A DNA stretch of 64,000 bases from Dipteris shenzhenensis (taxonomy: Eukaryota > Polypodiophyta > Polypodiopsida > Gleicheniales). Below the pieces are notes generated by a model. The model had not been told where the DNA came from. It saw only the letters and a list, made by a program, of their open reading frames with translations, and ran no database searches. Position 1 is the first letter of the stretch. Every line of letters starts with the position of its first letter. Positions 46,411 through 58,670 of the stretch are shown here, piece by piece. The DNA lies in the NCBI GenBank assembly GCA_047967505.1, contig CM106540.1. One strand, written 5' to 3'. Made by a program: the position numbers and the translations under genes.

Positions 46411-46797
46411 ATGGTGAGTACCCATGAGCAAGAGAGCTCCACAACTCCTCAAAGGAGAAGGCAGGAAAGCCTTAATGATCCAGCTAGTGTACAGCTGCAG
46501 GAAGCACAACAAATGCCTTTTGAGCAGGCCACACATGAAGCTACAACTGAGCTCAACTGTGATACTAGTTCTAGCAGTGAGTCAGATGATGCTACTATGT
46601 TGAATGCACAGCTTGCAAGTGCAGTGACTGCTTTGACTCAGATGGCTCAAAATTTGGCTCAGATTGTGCAAACAAATGCCAAGAAGAAGAAGAAATCAAG
46701 AAAGCACAAGCAGGGAAAGAGTGAGTACACACATGCATCAGCTTCTCATGGCGGACCGCACACTCATGCATCAGTTTCCCATGAGGGACAGCCATAA
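46411..46797 (+). pseudogene. Inner element gag, N-terminal part
   Basis: 128 codons starting MVSTHEQESS, rich in Ser, Gln and Thr, with a basic run (KKKKKSRKHKQGK) near the end and a duplicated short phrase (THASASHGG / THASVSHEG). It stops at 46797; the continuation is in another frame, about 80 bp on. Confidence 0.8.
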
Positions 46798-46876
46798 AAA
46801 ATGACTCAGAAAGTGACTTCCAAGAGAGAGGAATCGCCCAAAAGAACTTGAGAAAGAGGTACAAAAAGTACATCCA

Positions 46877-48694
46877 GTGCAACAGTATGAGCAGCCAGCA
46901 CAAGGCCTTGGTTTGGGTATTTCTACTCCTCAAAATAATAATGTGCAGTCCATAAATGTGGCTCAACCACCCCAGCCATATTTGAGGCAGCAACCTGAAT
47001 ATTTTGGTACAGATTCTATCTTTGATGCTATGTTGATTTCACCGCCAATTGGGCATAGAAAACAAGCCATGTATGACAATGTGGGAATGCAGCCAGGCAT
47101 GCAAGCCATAGCATATGCTCCCATGCCTAATGTTCAGCCAAGCATGGCTCTCCCTAGTGAAGGGAAAGCTGCAAATATACAGCCTTCTTTGGGACAGCCA
47201 ATATCAAATGTATATAAAGAATTTAAGGATGGTGGTTCTCATGTCAAGTTTGATACATATAATGGAGTACAGGACAGGTACAAAGCCCTCACATTCCTTC
47301 AACAGTTTGATGCTGCATTTCTTGGGGGTTTGTTTACAGAAGCATCCAAGATGAGGAAGGTTGCCACATTTTTGAAAGGCAATGCACTTAAGTGGTACAC
47401 CAACCTTATGCTTCATGGAGATGCACCTACTACTTGGCTGGAATTTAAGCAAGTGTTCTCTTCTACTTGGCTTACTCCAACTTTTGAAGTTGAAGTACTT
47501 TCACACTGGCATGACTTGTCATACAAACTTTGCAAGAATCTTGAGGATTACACCCAGAGGTTTTGGGATGTTTTGTTGCCATTGAGCTCTTACAGGCATG
47601 TTTCTTTGAAAGAGCAAATAGAGAGGTACTGTTGTGGATTGCCTAGTGAGCTACGTGATTATTGCATCAAAACCAAGGTGGGTTCTATGACTCAATTAAT
47701 TGAGAATGCAAGGACAGCATATGCATGGATGCAGGAGAAGAATTTGGGCTTTATGGACAGCAAGAAAGAAGACAACAAACGGGCTGCCAAACACCAGGAT
47801 AAGGACATCAAATCTGAAAATAAAAATTATGGCAAACGACCGTTTCAAAAGGGAGGAAAAGCCCAATTCAAAGCTGGTCAAAGGCGTGGACAGCCTAATA
47901 AACCACCCCGTACCAAGTTATCTGATGAAGAGAAAAAGTCACTCATGGAGCAAAACAAATGTTTTATATGCAAAGGAGAGGGACACCGCTCTTATGATTG
48001 CCCATTCAAGAAAAGAGACAGGTCAGATGATGATAAGAATGGTGATAAACAGGCTGATCGGAAGGGCAAAAAGCCTAAACCTTCTGCAGGACTTCTTCCA
48101 GATGTGATTGGGAGTTTGCCACATGCACATGATGAAGAGGAAATGAAAAAGACTGAGATGTGCAGAGCATGGGGAAAAATCAGAAATCAGAATTGTTTGT
48201 TTTTCTTTGATTCTGGAGCAAAGGCAAATTTCATAACTCCTGATATGGCAGGAAGGCTTGGCATTGAGCCTGAGGAAATGGGGCCATCCGGCATGTGTGA
48301 TATGGCCAACCCTGAACTCAACACACCTGTCACTCCTATCATTGGCAAGTTGAGGATGCATATCCAGGGATATCAGGATGCAGAGGACTTCTACATTATG
48401 CCTTTGCCAGAGTGTGATGCTTTGCTTGGGATGCCTTGGATGTACAGGGTGGGGGCTGATGTGCAGATGAGAAACAAGAAGATTTCTTTAACTCATAGAG
48501 GCAAAAATCATGTACTTGATGTAAAGTTGAAAGGGGAGTCCATCCCTGTAGTTTCAGCTTCTTGTATTTCCAATGTAATAAAGCGTCATATTTCAGCGTA
48601 CTTGATTTTTGTCAAAGAGGACAGCCAACCAGTTCAGGAAGGCTCTACTATTTCTGCTTTAGATAGAGAAAGGGCTCTACTATTTCTGCTTTAG
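46877..48694 (+). pseudogene. Inner element gag and protease
   Basis: 605 codons in one frame. The gag domain lies at about 125-260 (KFDTYNGVQDRYKALTFLQQ, then TWLEFKQVF). The CCHC knuckle has Cys362, Cys365, His370 and Cys375. The aspartic protease has an intact DSGA box at 445-448 (FFFDSGAKANFI) and a later LLGMPW. The open frame ends in the duplicated 32-bp unit, so protease and RT are separated only by that lesion. Confidence 0.95.
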
Positions 48695-48722
48695 ATAGAG
48701 AAAGGATTGTTTCTCAGATGCA
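48659..48722 (+). repeat. 32-bp tandem duplication that breaks gag-pol
   Basis: The unit ggctctactatttctgcttt plus agatagagaaag occurs twice in a row (about 48641-48672 and 48673-48704). Because 32 is not a multiple of three, the second copy shifts the frame and brings a stop at 48692-48694. Confidence 0.9.
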
Positions 48723-51647
48723 CTTCCTCAAGAATTACCTCCCAAGAGGCCCGAGGATCATCAAATTGATATAATTCCAGGAAGCTCACCGCCTAATATA
48801 CCTCCCTATTGTGTCAGTAAGGCACAACAGGAAGAGATAATGTCACAAGTGAAGGAACTCTTGGAAAAGGAATTAATACAGCCAAGTAATTCTCCTTACT
48901 GTTCCCCTGTGTTGCTTGTGCAAAAGAAGGATGGCAGTTGGAGAATGTGTATTGATTATAGGGCTTTGAATAAAGTCACAATTAAGAACCGTTTTCCAAT
49001 TCCATGCATTGATGATATATTGGATCGGTTGGAAGGTTCCTCAATGTTCAGTCGTATTGACCTTAAAAGTGGATACCATCAGATAAGGATACGGCCTGAA
49101 GATGTCTACAAGACTGCCTTCCGCACTTCATTTGGCTTATATGAGTTCCTTGTGATGCCTTTTGGTTTGACTAATGCACCTGCCACTTTCAATAGAATGA
49201 TGGACACAATTTTTAGAGCACACAGAAAGTTTGTGGGCACTTTCTTCGATGACATCATTGTGTTCTCTAAAAATGAGCAGGAGCACAGGAAACACCTCAC
49301 TATTGTGTTTCAAGAGTTGAAAAGACACAAGCTATTAATAAACACCAAGAAAAGTGAGTTCTTTATGCATGAGATTCATTTTCTCGGTCATATAGTGTCA
49401 AAGGATGGAGTCAAGATGGATCCTGCAAAAGTTGAGGCCATAAGGAGTTGGCCAATTTTGAAAAATCTGCATGAAGTCAGAAGCTTTCTTGGGTTGTGTT
49501 CATACTATCGGAGGTTTATAAAGTACTTTGCAGAAATTGCTTCTCCCTTGCATGCTTTACAAAAGAAAGCTGTACCGTTTCGGTGGGGACCAAAGGAAAA
49601 TGCAGCTTTTGAAGAGCTGAAGCAAAAATTGTGTTCTGAACCCGTTATTATCTTGCCAGATCTTGCAAAACCCTTCGTTGTAACTTGTGATGCATGTGGG
49701 AACAGCATAGGAGGCACTTTGATGCAGGATGGCAGAGTGGTTGCATATGAGAGTAGAGTTCTCAAAGATGCTGAATTGTACTTGCAGACATACGAGAAGG
49801 AAATGTTAGCAGTGATACATGCTTTGACCACATGGAAACATTACCTTCTTGGAGCTGATTTTTATGTGCAAACTGATCATCAGTCACTTAGATATTTTCT
49901 CACGCAGAGAAAATTATCTGAAAAGCACATGAGATGGGCTAACTTCCTCTCAATGTTTCATTTTCAAATTGTACATGTGCCGGGTAACAAAAATGTCGTG
50001 GCTGATGCACTTTCCAGGAAACCACAGCCTGAAGCAGTCTCCAAGAAACCCAGTGTTTCAGCAGTGAGCATTGCTTATAACAATGTGTTAGATGTGATGA
50101 AAGATCAGTATGTTAATGATGCTGATTTTTCAACTATTTATGAACAGCTTTTTGATGGTCAAAGGCATGATCACTATATGTTGAAAGAGGGTTTCATTTT
50201 GATGCATGGACGACTCTGTGTCACTGATCAGATGCGACAGAAAGTCATAATGGAAAGTCACGCTCCTCCATATGCAGGACATAGGGGAATTACAGCAACA
50301 ATTACAGCAGTGGAGCAATACTTTTATTGGCCATCTTTGAGGAAAGATGTGGAAGAATATGTGAGAACATGCATGGTTTGTCAGAAAGTAAAGTTTGACA
50401 GGCAGAAGGCACCTGGGTTGTTACACCCTTTGCCAATTCCGGATAGACCATGGCAAAGCATAGCTATGGATTTTGTGTTTGATCTTCCACGTACTCCTAC
50501 TGGACATGATGGATTGTGGACAATAATTTGCAGGTTTAGCAAACAAGCCCACTTTGTGCCAGTAAGAAAGAAAATTACAGCAGATCAAATGGCCAAATTG
50601 TTTTTGCAGCATGTCTTCAAGTATCATGGGATGCCTGAATCCATAATCAGTGATAGAGATCCGAGGATGACCAGCCTCTTTTGGAGAGGACTGTTTGAAA
50701 ATATGGGCACTACGCTGAATTTTTCTTCATCTTTTCACCCTCAGTCTGATGGACAATCGGAGCAGGAAAACTCTACCATCTTGGATATGTTTAAATGCTA
50801 TGTCTCAGACCACAAAAGCAAATGGGAGCATTATTTGCCTTTGCTGGAATATGCTTACAATAATACGGTGCACACATCCACAGGTAAAGCACCTTTTGAA
50901 ATAGTGGAAGGCGCCAGGAAGATACCTCCCATTTTGCATACAAAAGAGAAAATCTTCGAAGCTGATCGTTTTGTGGAAAGCCTTGAAGAGGCTTACAAGA
51001 AGATCAAATATGCCTTGCAAAGAAGTCAAGACAAGCAGAAAAGAGCAGCAGATAAGCACGGCAGGGAATTGGTATTCACAGAAGGTGATTGGGTTTTGCT
51101 GCGTTTTCAAAAGGCAAGGCTGAAAAATAAGAAAGGCAAGGAAAGGTTGTACACAAAGCTGAACATGCGTTACTATGGTCCTTTCCAGGTTTCTAAAAAG
51201 ATAAACGAGGTAGTTTACAGGCTGAAGTTGCCTCCGCATTGGAAGATACATAATGCCTTTCATGTGAGCTTATTAAAGCAATATCATGGAGATATTCCCG
51301 AGGATGTAGCTGATGAGGTACAGCCTGAAGTGGAAGAACAGGATGAACTTCTGGTCCCAAAGCAGATTCTGGCACACAGAGATAGAAAGCTCAAGGGTAA
51401 AGTTATCCGTCGCTACTTGGTAAAATTTCAAAATTACCCATCACTTGATGCGAAATGGATGGAGGAAGGTGAACTGGCAGATTCACCTGGGATATTGCAG
51501 CTTTACCTTGATGCTTTCCAATTAGAGCCGACTGCGGCCCGGGCTCCTACAGGTAGTTCAGCAGAGCGAGCGTTTGGAGCATTACCTGATGTTCGAGAGG
51601 GGGGTAGCACCTCCACTCCCTCAGTACAGACGGGCTCACCGTGATTT
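48705..51647 (+). CDS. Inner element pol: RT, RNase H, integrase, chromodomain
   Basis: The longest frame from an ATG is 48840-51644 (934 codons); the upstream codons of the same frame (DHQIDIIPGS-like segment before RT) belong to it too. The RT has MPFGLTNAPATF and an intact FFDDIIVFS (FFDD at 135-138). RNase H has VTCDACGNS, a YEKEMLA Glu and QTDHQSLRYFL. The integrase has the HHCC finger (HAPPYAGH..CMVCQ), the core motifs MDFVFDLP and SDRDPRMTS, and SDGQSEQENS with the conserved Glu. The C-terminus has HNAFHVSLLKQY and a chromodomain-like YLVKFQNYPSLDAKWM at about 865-880. No lesion is visible within this frame. Confidence 0.95.
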
Positions 51648-51920
51648 TATGAGGTCGCTTGATGACACTATATGTTTCATCCGAGATACTGAGCTGACAG
51701 TATTTCTGCTGTGAGACTTCATGATATTGATGCATCTTGACTATTGATCGCCGAGGATCACATAGATTTTGAGCAGTATATATGGATGGATGCATGCCTC
51801 TCCTAGCCATATTTTCACTGTCTCTGTATACTATAGCTGCGGCTTTCTTGTATACTCTTTTATGCTATATTTCATGCTCGCTCCTGTGTTTTGGGGCAGC
51901 AAACTGTGGTTTGCTGTTTC

Positions 51921-51930
51921 AAGAGAGGGG
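51921..51930 (+). promoter_or_regulatory. Polypurine tract of the inner element
   Basis: AAGAGAGGGG, followed by TA and then the 3' LTR start at 51933. Confidence 0.85.
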
Positions 51931-51932
51931 TA

Positions 51933-53533
51933 TGTCACGGGGGCGTGAAATTCTAAGTACTTTAATGTACTACAAGACCGTGACAACTTTGGTTTTAAAA
52001 GTCCAAGCGTGGGCTTAATAATGTGTAATTAAACGCGGCATGGTGCCTAGCACATAAGCGTAATTAATCCCTAGGCCCAAAGGCATTCCAAGGAATTAAA
52101 AGAGTGGTTGTTGGAAAATGATGACGTGGCATTTTTAATGGGCCCCCTAGAGGGCCATGTACCTTCAGTGGCCCCCCTAGAGTTCCAGGTGGCTCTAGTG
52201 CCTTCTACATGCTCCTTTGCCATTCCTGGACCTTCTTGGGCCTTCTAAACTTCACATGTGTGGTTTTCTCTCTCATCTTCTCCCTTTGTTGAGATTTTGG
52301 ACTGGTTTTTCAGCCTCCTTCAGCTGAATTCCGTTTTTCTTCATAACTCCTCACCCGTTTGGATTCCTCGACTTCCGTTTGGCCCGATGGCTTCCCCTCT
52401 GCCTCCCCTTCGTAGTGATATGCTTTTCCCTCCGTGCGTTTGGTAGAACAGGCAGAGCTGAGCACTTCTTTTGCTGGTCGAATTTGCAAAAGTGGCTTTT
52501 TCTGGACCTTTTTTCTTCTACCGCCTCCTGGGCCTCTCCTCTTGCAAAGCTACAGCTTTCTGTTGAATTTCGAGTGGTCCGACGCGCTGGTTGACTGGTT
52601 TTTCTCAGTTTTGGAGGACTTTCCGGCGATGAAACTTCTCCAAAACCTTCTCAATGCATTCCTCTCTGAAGCACGCTTCTTTTGAGCCCAAGAACTCCCA
52701 CTTCTTCGCGACAGAAGTGCTTCTTTTCGCATTTTTCAGTGGAATTCTTGCTGGTCGGCTCTTGTAAATGCTCTTTCTTCATGCCTTTGCACTCCTCTTT
52801 GGCTGAGAATGCAATTGGGCATTGGCTACTATGTCCTCTTGGCGATTGAGGACTTGGTTCGAGTCTTCAGGGCTTGGTGAGTTGTGATTTTGCTACTGCA
52901 ATTTCTTTTTACCATAAGCTATTGGTTGGCCTCGTGTGCCACCTCTTTCTTGGCTCACAGGTGCCCAGGCAGTGCTACATGAGTCATTCTTTGGTTGGGT
53001 ACTTTGCTGATTTTATTTTGGAGCTTTGAAAAGCTTTGTGAATGCCATTTGGAAACCACTCAAAGAGAGTGCAGCTGGGGTGCAGTGTGATTGCATCTGG
53101 ACAGCCAATGGAATTGCACTCGGAAAAGAGAATGCCTTTGGGTTGAGCCTATGGGTTAAGTACACTTATGTGATGGTGTTCTATGCTTGAAAGCCTTGCG
53201 AAGGCTTGGTGAATTGGGGCTGCGTGCTCAGTTGCAGGGAAGGTCTCCCAGATGCAACTTGTAATCATTTCACTGTGAAATATAAAGAAATACCGAAAGG
53301 GGCGCCACGGTGTTTGGGGCCAATCGGGTGCACTTGTCTATGTCTGTTGAGCAGGGGCATTCTAGCCTCCATCCCTTTTTCAGTGATTTTGTTTGTGAAC
53401 AAATGGGTAAATGCCAAATGGTGATCATGCAATGGTTAATGGTTGTGATATATGCTTTGTGAACTGTAAATAAGTGCTGAAGTGATTAAAGGTTTAGTTC
53501 CACTGCCCTCTGAGTGATTAGAGGCCGGTTTCA
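51933..53533 (+). repeat. 3' LTR of the inner element
   Basis: 1601 bp. Differences from the 5' LTR seen by eye include cctggg/cttggg, caactg/cagctg, acgggc/acaggc, ccaaag/cccaag, atcggg/attggg, gccgcc/gccacc, gtgcac/gtacac, cttagt/cttggt and gagctg/gaactg. Confidence 0.97.
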
Positions 53534-56500
53534 CTGGTCATTCTGGGATCTCGATCACTAACAATGGACTTAGGCATACCATGATGTTTAAAAATTTGTG
53601 CCATGAACAGCTTAGCCATATGATCTGTCTTTATGGTTTTGCGAACCGGAATGAAATGAGCTTGCTTGCTGAATCTATCAATGATAGTCCAAATCCCATC
53701 ATTCCCTGACTTTGATCTTGGCAAATCAAAAATAAAGTCCATTGTAATACTTTCCCATGGTGCCTGAGGCACGGGAAGAGGCATAAGTAGGCCAGGTGCC
53801 TTCCGTCTATCATACTTCATTTTCTGACACGTAAGGCATTCAGTAACAAACTGATGTATATCTTTCCGCATCCCTGGCCAAAAGAAATACCTCTCTAGTG
53901 CTAGAGTTGTTGCTGTAAATCCTCTATGTCCAGCATAGGGAGGTGCATGGCATTCCCCCAAAATCTTTTTCCTCATCTCCTGGGTGATGCATAGGCAATC
54001 ATCTTTCATTAAATACCCATCTTTCAGGGAATAGTGACTGGTGGATTGCCCCTCTTGCATTTGCTGTAAAATTTCACCAAAATCTGAATCATGAGCATAT
54101 TGCTCCCTTATGCCTTCCAGGTCCTGATGATAAGCAATAGTCACATTATTGACCTGGGGTCTTTGGGACAAAGCATCTGCCACTCTGGTCCAAATTCCTG
54201 GAGTATGGATAATCTGAAAATGATACATTGACAGCATGTTTGCCCATTTCATATGCTTCTCGGAAAGCTTGCTCTGAGTCAAAAAGTATCTCAGACTTTG
54301 GTGATCTATCTTGACAGTAAAATCTGCACCCAAAAGATAGTGCTTCCATGTATGGATGGCATGAATTACAGCCAATAACTCTTTCTCATAAATTCCTAGA
54401 TATCTTTCTGCATCCCGAAGTCGCCTGCTTTCATAGGCTACTACATGACCATTCTGATGCAATGCAGCCCCAACACATTCTCCACAAGCATCGCAATCAA
54501 CATCAAAAGGCTGATAAAGATCCGGGACTACCAGAATAGGCTCTGTAGTCAACTTCTCCTTGAGTGTATTGAATGCTTTCTTCTGTGATAATCCCCATGT
54601 GAAGGCTGCATTTTTCTTAGTAAGGTCATGTAATGGAGCTGCGATATCAGCGAAATGTCTGATAAACCTTGTGTAGTAAGAACACAGGCCTAAGAAGCTT
54701 CGAACTTCATGCACAGTTTTCAGCTCTGGCCATTCCTGAATGGCACGGATCTTCGCTGGATCCATTTGTATCCCATTCTTGGATATTATATGCCCCAGAT
54801 AGTGGATTTCTTCCAAGAAGAATTCACTTTTCTTGCTGTTTACGTAGAGCTGATGATTTCTCAGCTCTTGAAACACTATAGCAAGATGTTTTCTATGCTC
54901 TTCTTCTGTCTTAGAAAAGACTAAGATATCATAAAAAAAAGTACCCGTAAAATGCCTGTACTTTCGGATGATACGATCCATCATTCTATTGAATGTGGCT
55001 GGAGCATTTGTCAACCTAAAAGGCATCACTAAGTATTCATACAACCCGAATGTAGTGCAAAATGCTGTCTTGTGCACATCCTGAGGCTGTATCCTCACTT
55101 GGTGATAGCCACTCTTTAAATCTATCCTGCTGAAAACTAAAGCTCCATTTAATTGATCCAGGACATCATCAATGCGCGGAATAGGGAATCTATTCTTGAT
55201 GGTCATTTTGTTCAGTGCACGATAATCGACGCACATACGGAATGAACCATCTTTCTTCTGTACTAACAGTACAGGAGAACAAAAAGGAGACGAACTGGGC
55301 TGAATCAACCCTTTGGACAGCAAGTCCTGTACCTGAGCCATAATCTCCTCTCTCTGAGTCGCACTGACTCTATAAGGTGGTCTGTTTGGTGGCTCACTAC
55401 CAGGCATTAACTCTATCTGATGATCTTCTGGTCTCTCTGGGGGTAACTCCCCTGGCAAAGTATGGGAAAAACAATCTTTAAAGTTTACAAGAAACTGAAA
55501 CTTATCTTTGTCTGCATCATTCATTTCAGCATACATTTCATTCCCTTTTTCTTTTACAAAAACCATGTACGCAGAAATTGCAGACTTTATTGCTTTACCA
55601 CATGAAACATCAGATACAATGGGGATAGTATCCCCTTTATTCCTGGCAATTAAACGCTGATTTTTCCCCCTATGCACAAACTCCAGCACTCTTTCAGGAA
55701 GAGTCAACTTCACTGCCTTGCGGTGAAACCAAGGCATTCCCAAAACTACATCATAATGTTTCAGTGGAGAAATGAAGAAGTCTTCCTGATCCACATAACT
55801 CTGAACATGAAGACGGAGCTTCCCTATCAAGGGAGTAACTGGCACAGGATTCCCACAAAACATTTGATCGGCATCCAAAGCCCTGCCTAACTCCTCCATC
55901 TTTATTCCCAGCCTCAGGGCTAGATCCTCTGATATGAAATTATCAGTAGCCCCTGGATCAAATAAAATTAGCGCTTGTTGGTCTCTAACTTTGCCCCATG
56001 ATAGCAGTAATTCTCGTTCTTCTGGGTTCAAAGCATGACCCAGTATGTCAGGAATTCCCCCCGCCATTGGCTTTTGCGGTCCTCGTGGCTTCTCTGCCTC
56101 TTTTCCCTTCGAAGTTGAAGGCTTTTCTGGGCACTGGGCAGCCACATGCCCCTCTTTACCGCACCTGAAGCATTTCCCATCTCTACGGAATTCCGCTATC
56201 TGTTCAAGGGTGAATAGGGATTTGCCCTTATAAGTTCTTGAAAACTGAGTACCCCTCGGCTTCTGAGGCTGAAACCCTTTCTTTTCAGCCTTGGGGTACT
56301 CTTTCTTTTCTGATTTTGAAAAATCAGTTTTCTTTTTATCAGCACGTCCTGCATGCAAGGATGGCACTGTAGATGGATCTTGTAGCGGCACAAGACTCGC
56401 TACTGAAGCTGAATGCATAAGGTCTTGAATATTCTTTGTCCCCAAAGCATTCACTACTGCCTGAATTCTTGGAGTGAGACCTGCTCTGTACTTTCTCATT

Positions 56501-56607
56501 TGGGTGCCTTTGGAGATCTTTTTGAAAGGTGCAACCTGCAAATAAGCATCCCAAAACTTTTGGTTGTACCCACTGTATCTCCTGCATCCATGTGCAAGCT
56601 GTCCCAA
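53534..56607 (-). pseudogene. Middle element gag end-protease-RT-RNase H-integrase, 5' part
   Basis: The open frame of 1029 codons runs a few codons into the inner LTR. In order it has a CCHC knuckle (CFRCGKEGHVAAQC, about 146-159) and a protease box FDPGAT at about 216-221, where DSGA is usual. The RT at about 420-600 has GTFFYDIL at 555-562, where FFDD is required, so one catalytic Asp is Tyr, and MPFRLTNAPATF, where MPFGL is usual. RNase H (about 650-790), the integrase HHCC finger (HAPPYAGH..CLTCQ) and the first catalytic region (MDFIFDLP) follow, and it stops at VSDRDPRMTS, where the insertion lies. The active-site changes mean it could not act even if rejoined. Confidence 0.95.
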
Positions 56608-57362
56608 TCTTGAAGAACATGGTCTCTAAACTGTTTAGGCATAAACTGTTGGTAGAAGGCTTTCTTGAAGTCCTTCCACTTCCTTGGGGCTGACCCATCT
56701 GTGGTCTGTGCACTCCACCATGCACTAGCTGTTGCTGTCAAGTGCAAACTGACCATTCGTAACTTGGAGGATTCTGAAAATTTTTCTGTACCAAATGCAG
56801 CATCAAACTGTCTGATAAACTGCAATGCTTTGTCTGTATGACCATACTGTCCATTGTAGGTCATAAACTTGACAGATTTTCCTCCCTCTTTAAATTCCTT
56901 GGTCTCTTTGGACGTCTTTCTCTTCCTAGACTTCTTGTGTTTTCTTCTTTTCTTGGATGGTTTATCTGATAAGGAAGAAGAAGACACAGAAGTCGAACTT
57001 GAGGTAGACGGTGATGGACTAGGAGATCGGTGATGATGCCTCGATCTCTTTTTACTATGGGACCGTCTCCTATGAGATCTCTCTTTCTCAGACTGTACAC
57101 GAGAGTGCCTCTGGCATTGGCACGTCATATACTGGATTAGGCATAGCTTCTGCTTGAAACAAATGCTGAGCCCTTGGATCCCTTTTGAGATTTTCCAGCT
57201 CTTGTATACGAGTGCGTACCATCTGTTCAAATTCTTGTTGAGTTTGCGGCACACTTCTCTGTCTTGGATGTACATCCCTATCTTGTGAATCCCACTGGAT
57301 AGGTGATTGATCCATATTCTGAGATCTGCAGATTTCTCACACCGTGTAGGTAACTGATGCAC
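56496..57362 (-). pseudogene. Middle element gag, frameshifted
   Basis: 288 open codons. A Ser/Arg/Lys-rich segment (RSHSKKRSRHHHRSPSPSPS) precedes the retrotransposon gag domain (KFMTYNGQYGHTDKALQFIR, FSESSKLRMVSLHLTATASA). A one-base shift near 56575 moves the reading into the frame that continues as the 1029-codon pol frame, so gag and pol were one polyprotein. The N-terminal start is uncertain. Confidence 0.9.
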
Positions 57363-58670
57363 AACTACCTTTGCTTTTCCAACAGAAAAAGTACCTCAAC
57401 AAGAGGTGTTTTGCATTCACAATCTATGCCAGTACTGGCTGTCAGTTCAAGGCATATACCCACACAGTAGCCAAAGCATCAACAACTATATTGCCCTTTT
57501 CTGGCTGCTGCAGATGGCTTCAAAAGGCATTTGTTTTTCCCTCTTTTCACTGCTCAAAGGCATGCATACTGCAAATCTCTGATTTCTATGCTTTTCTGCT
57601 GCTTTTCTGACAGTAGAAATCTACTTTCTCTGTTTTCTCTGTTTTCTCTGTTTTTCTGCTGCTTTTCTGACAGTAAAAGTCTGACAAGCAGGTGAAAATT
57701 GCTAGCAGAAACAGTCTCTGCAACTGTTCTCTTTTTTTTTTTTTTTTTTTGTGTGTGTGGAAAAGAACAGTAACCAGATGGAGTAACTGGCTAGTTACTC
57801 TAACCAGACTGACTGGCTCTGGTCTGGTTGGTCTGCAACTGGACTAACTAGACTGGTCACAGTCTGGTTACAGTGACCAGACTGGTCTGGTTGGGTCAAG
57901 TTAACTAGACCTCTGACCAGAATTAACTAACCAGAGTTAATTTAACCACTGGTTTGCCACATCAGTGCCATGTCAGCAACTGCCACATCAGCTTTCTGTC
58001 AGCCCTGCCACGTGTCAAAGCCACGTCAGCTACTGCACTGTCTGCCACGTGTCAGTGCCACGTCATCTGCTGAGCTGTCTGCCAGCATGGACTGCCACGT
58101 CATCAAGCCCACTGCCCATCTGCCACGTCAGCATTTGCACGTGCATGCCACCTGGCTGCCACGTCACCTGTCGGTTAGGCCTGCCACGTCAGCCTAAGGT
58201 TCAAACCTTGGCTGGCTGACTGGCGTCGCGCGTCGCGCCTGCGTCGTGGTTACGTCTGCAGTACCTTCTCCACGCCTTCGCCAGCACCTCGCTTCAAACA
58301 TTACGCCTACTCGTTTCCAGCCCGCACCATAGCGTAGCCTCCTCGAGCGCTATTGCCTTCACGCAATATGCAATTTTGACACAGGAACTCAAAGATCGCC
58401 TCGCACGTTCACGCGATACCCAGGCAAACTATGTCGCTCATTGCGTTCTGCAAGGCAACACAAATACCCACCATTTTCTCACTGTTTCACTTCGCAAAAA
58501 TACCCGGAAGATCATGACGCCGTTCTGCTTTTTTTTTTGCATAGCTAATCGTCGATGACGACCTTCCGTTCAAGCTTACTTTCCATCAGATGTTCTAGGC
58601 CAAAGCCTACACTCTTGAGTCTTGGATCGTCACTTTCTAGGAAGAAAATGAAATCTTACGCTCTGACCAA
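57363..58670 (-). promoter_or_regulatory. Middle element leader between primer site and gag
   Basis: Right after the 5' LTR the minus strand reads TTGGTCAGAGCGTAAG (58670 downward), the probable primer site; it resembles the initiator-Met type with two bases missing, but the match is uncertain. The long leader includes a cluster of ACGT-core motifs (57954-58210), inverted CCAG/CTGG repeats (57775-57950), a T run (57730-57753) and short tttctgctgctttt repeats (57590-57670). No long frame is open. Confidence 0.7.
57954..58210 (-). promoter_or_regulatory. Cluster of TGACGTGG (ACGT-core) motifs
   Basis: In about 250 bp the plus strand has CCACGTCA at about 58021, 58058, 58095, 58122, 58158 and 58184, CCACGTGTCA at 58008 and 58045, and CACGT in gcacgtgc near 58137. 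Related CCACATCA and CCATGTCA words extend it to 57957. Read in the element's sense this is TGACGTGG, a hexamer/G-box hybrid bound by plant bZIP proteins. Confidence 0.7.

Larger units (their letters stand above)
44697..53533 (+). mobile_element. Inner element: young Ty3/gypsy chromovirus, near complete
   Basis: LTRs of 1601 bp each (44697-46297 and 51933-53533), starting TGTCA and ending TTTCA, lie between perfect 5-bp target duplications CTGGT (44692-44696 and 53534-53538). A primer site starts at 46299 (TGGTTCCATTGCCGGGAT) and a polypurine tract (AAGAGAGGGG, 51921-51930) precedes the 3' LTR. The LTRs differ at only about nine sites by eye. The coding region has all gypsy domains in order, but gag is split near 46800 and gag-pol is shifted by a 32-bp tandem duplication near 48670. 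It inserted into the integrase of the middle element, in opposite orientation. Confidence 0.97.

Noticed and set aside
54348-56613. Plus-strand frames of 60-72 codons
   Set aside because: They are antisense shadows of the middle element's pol frame.
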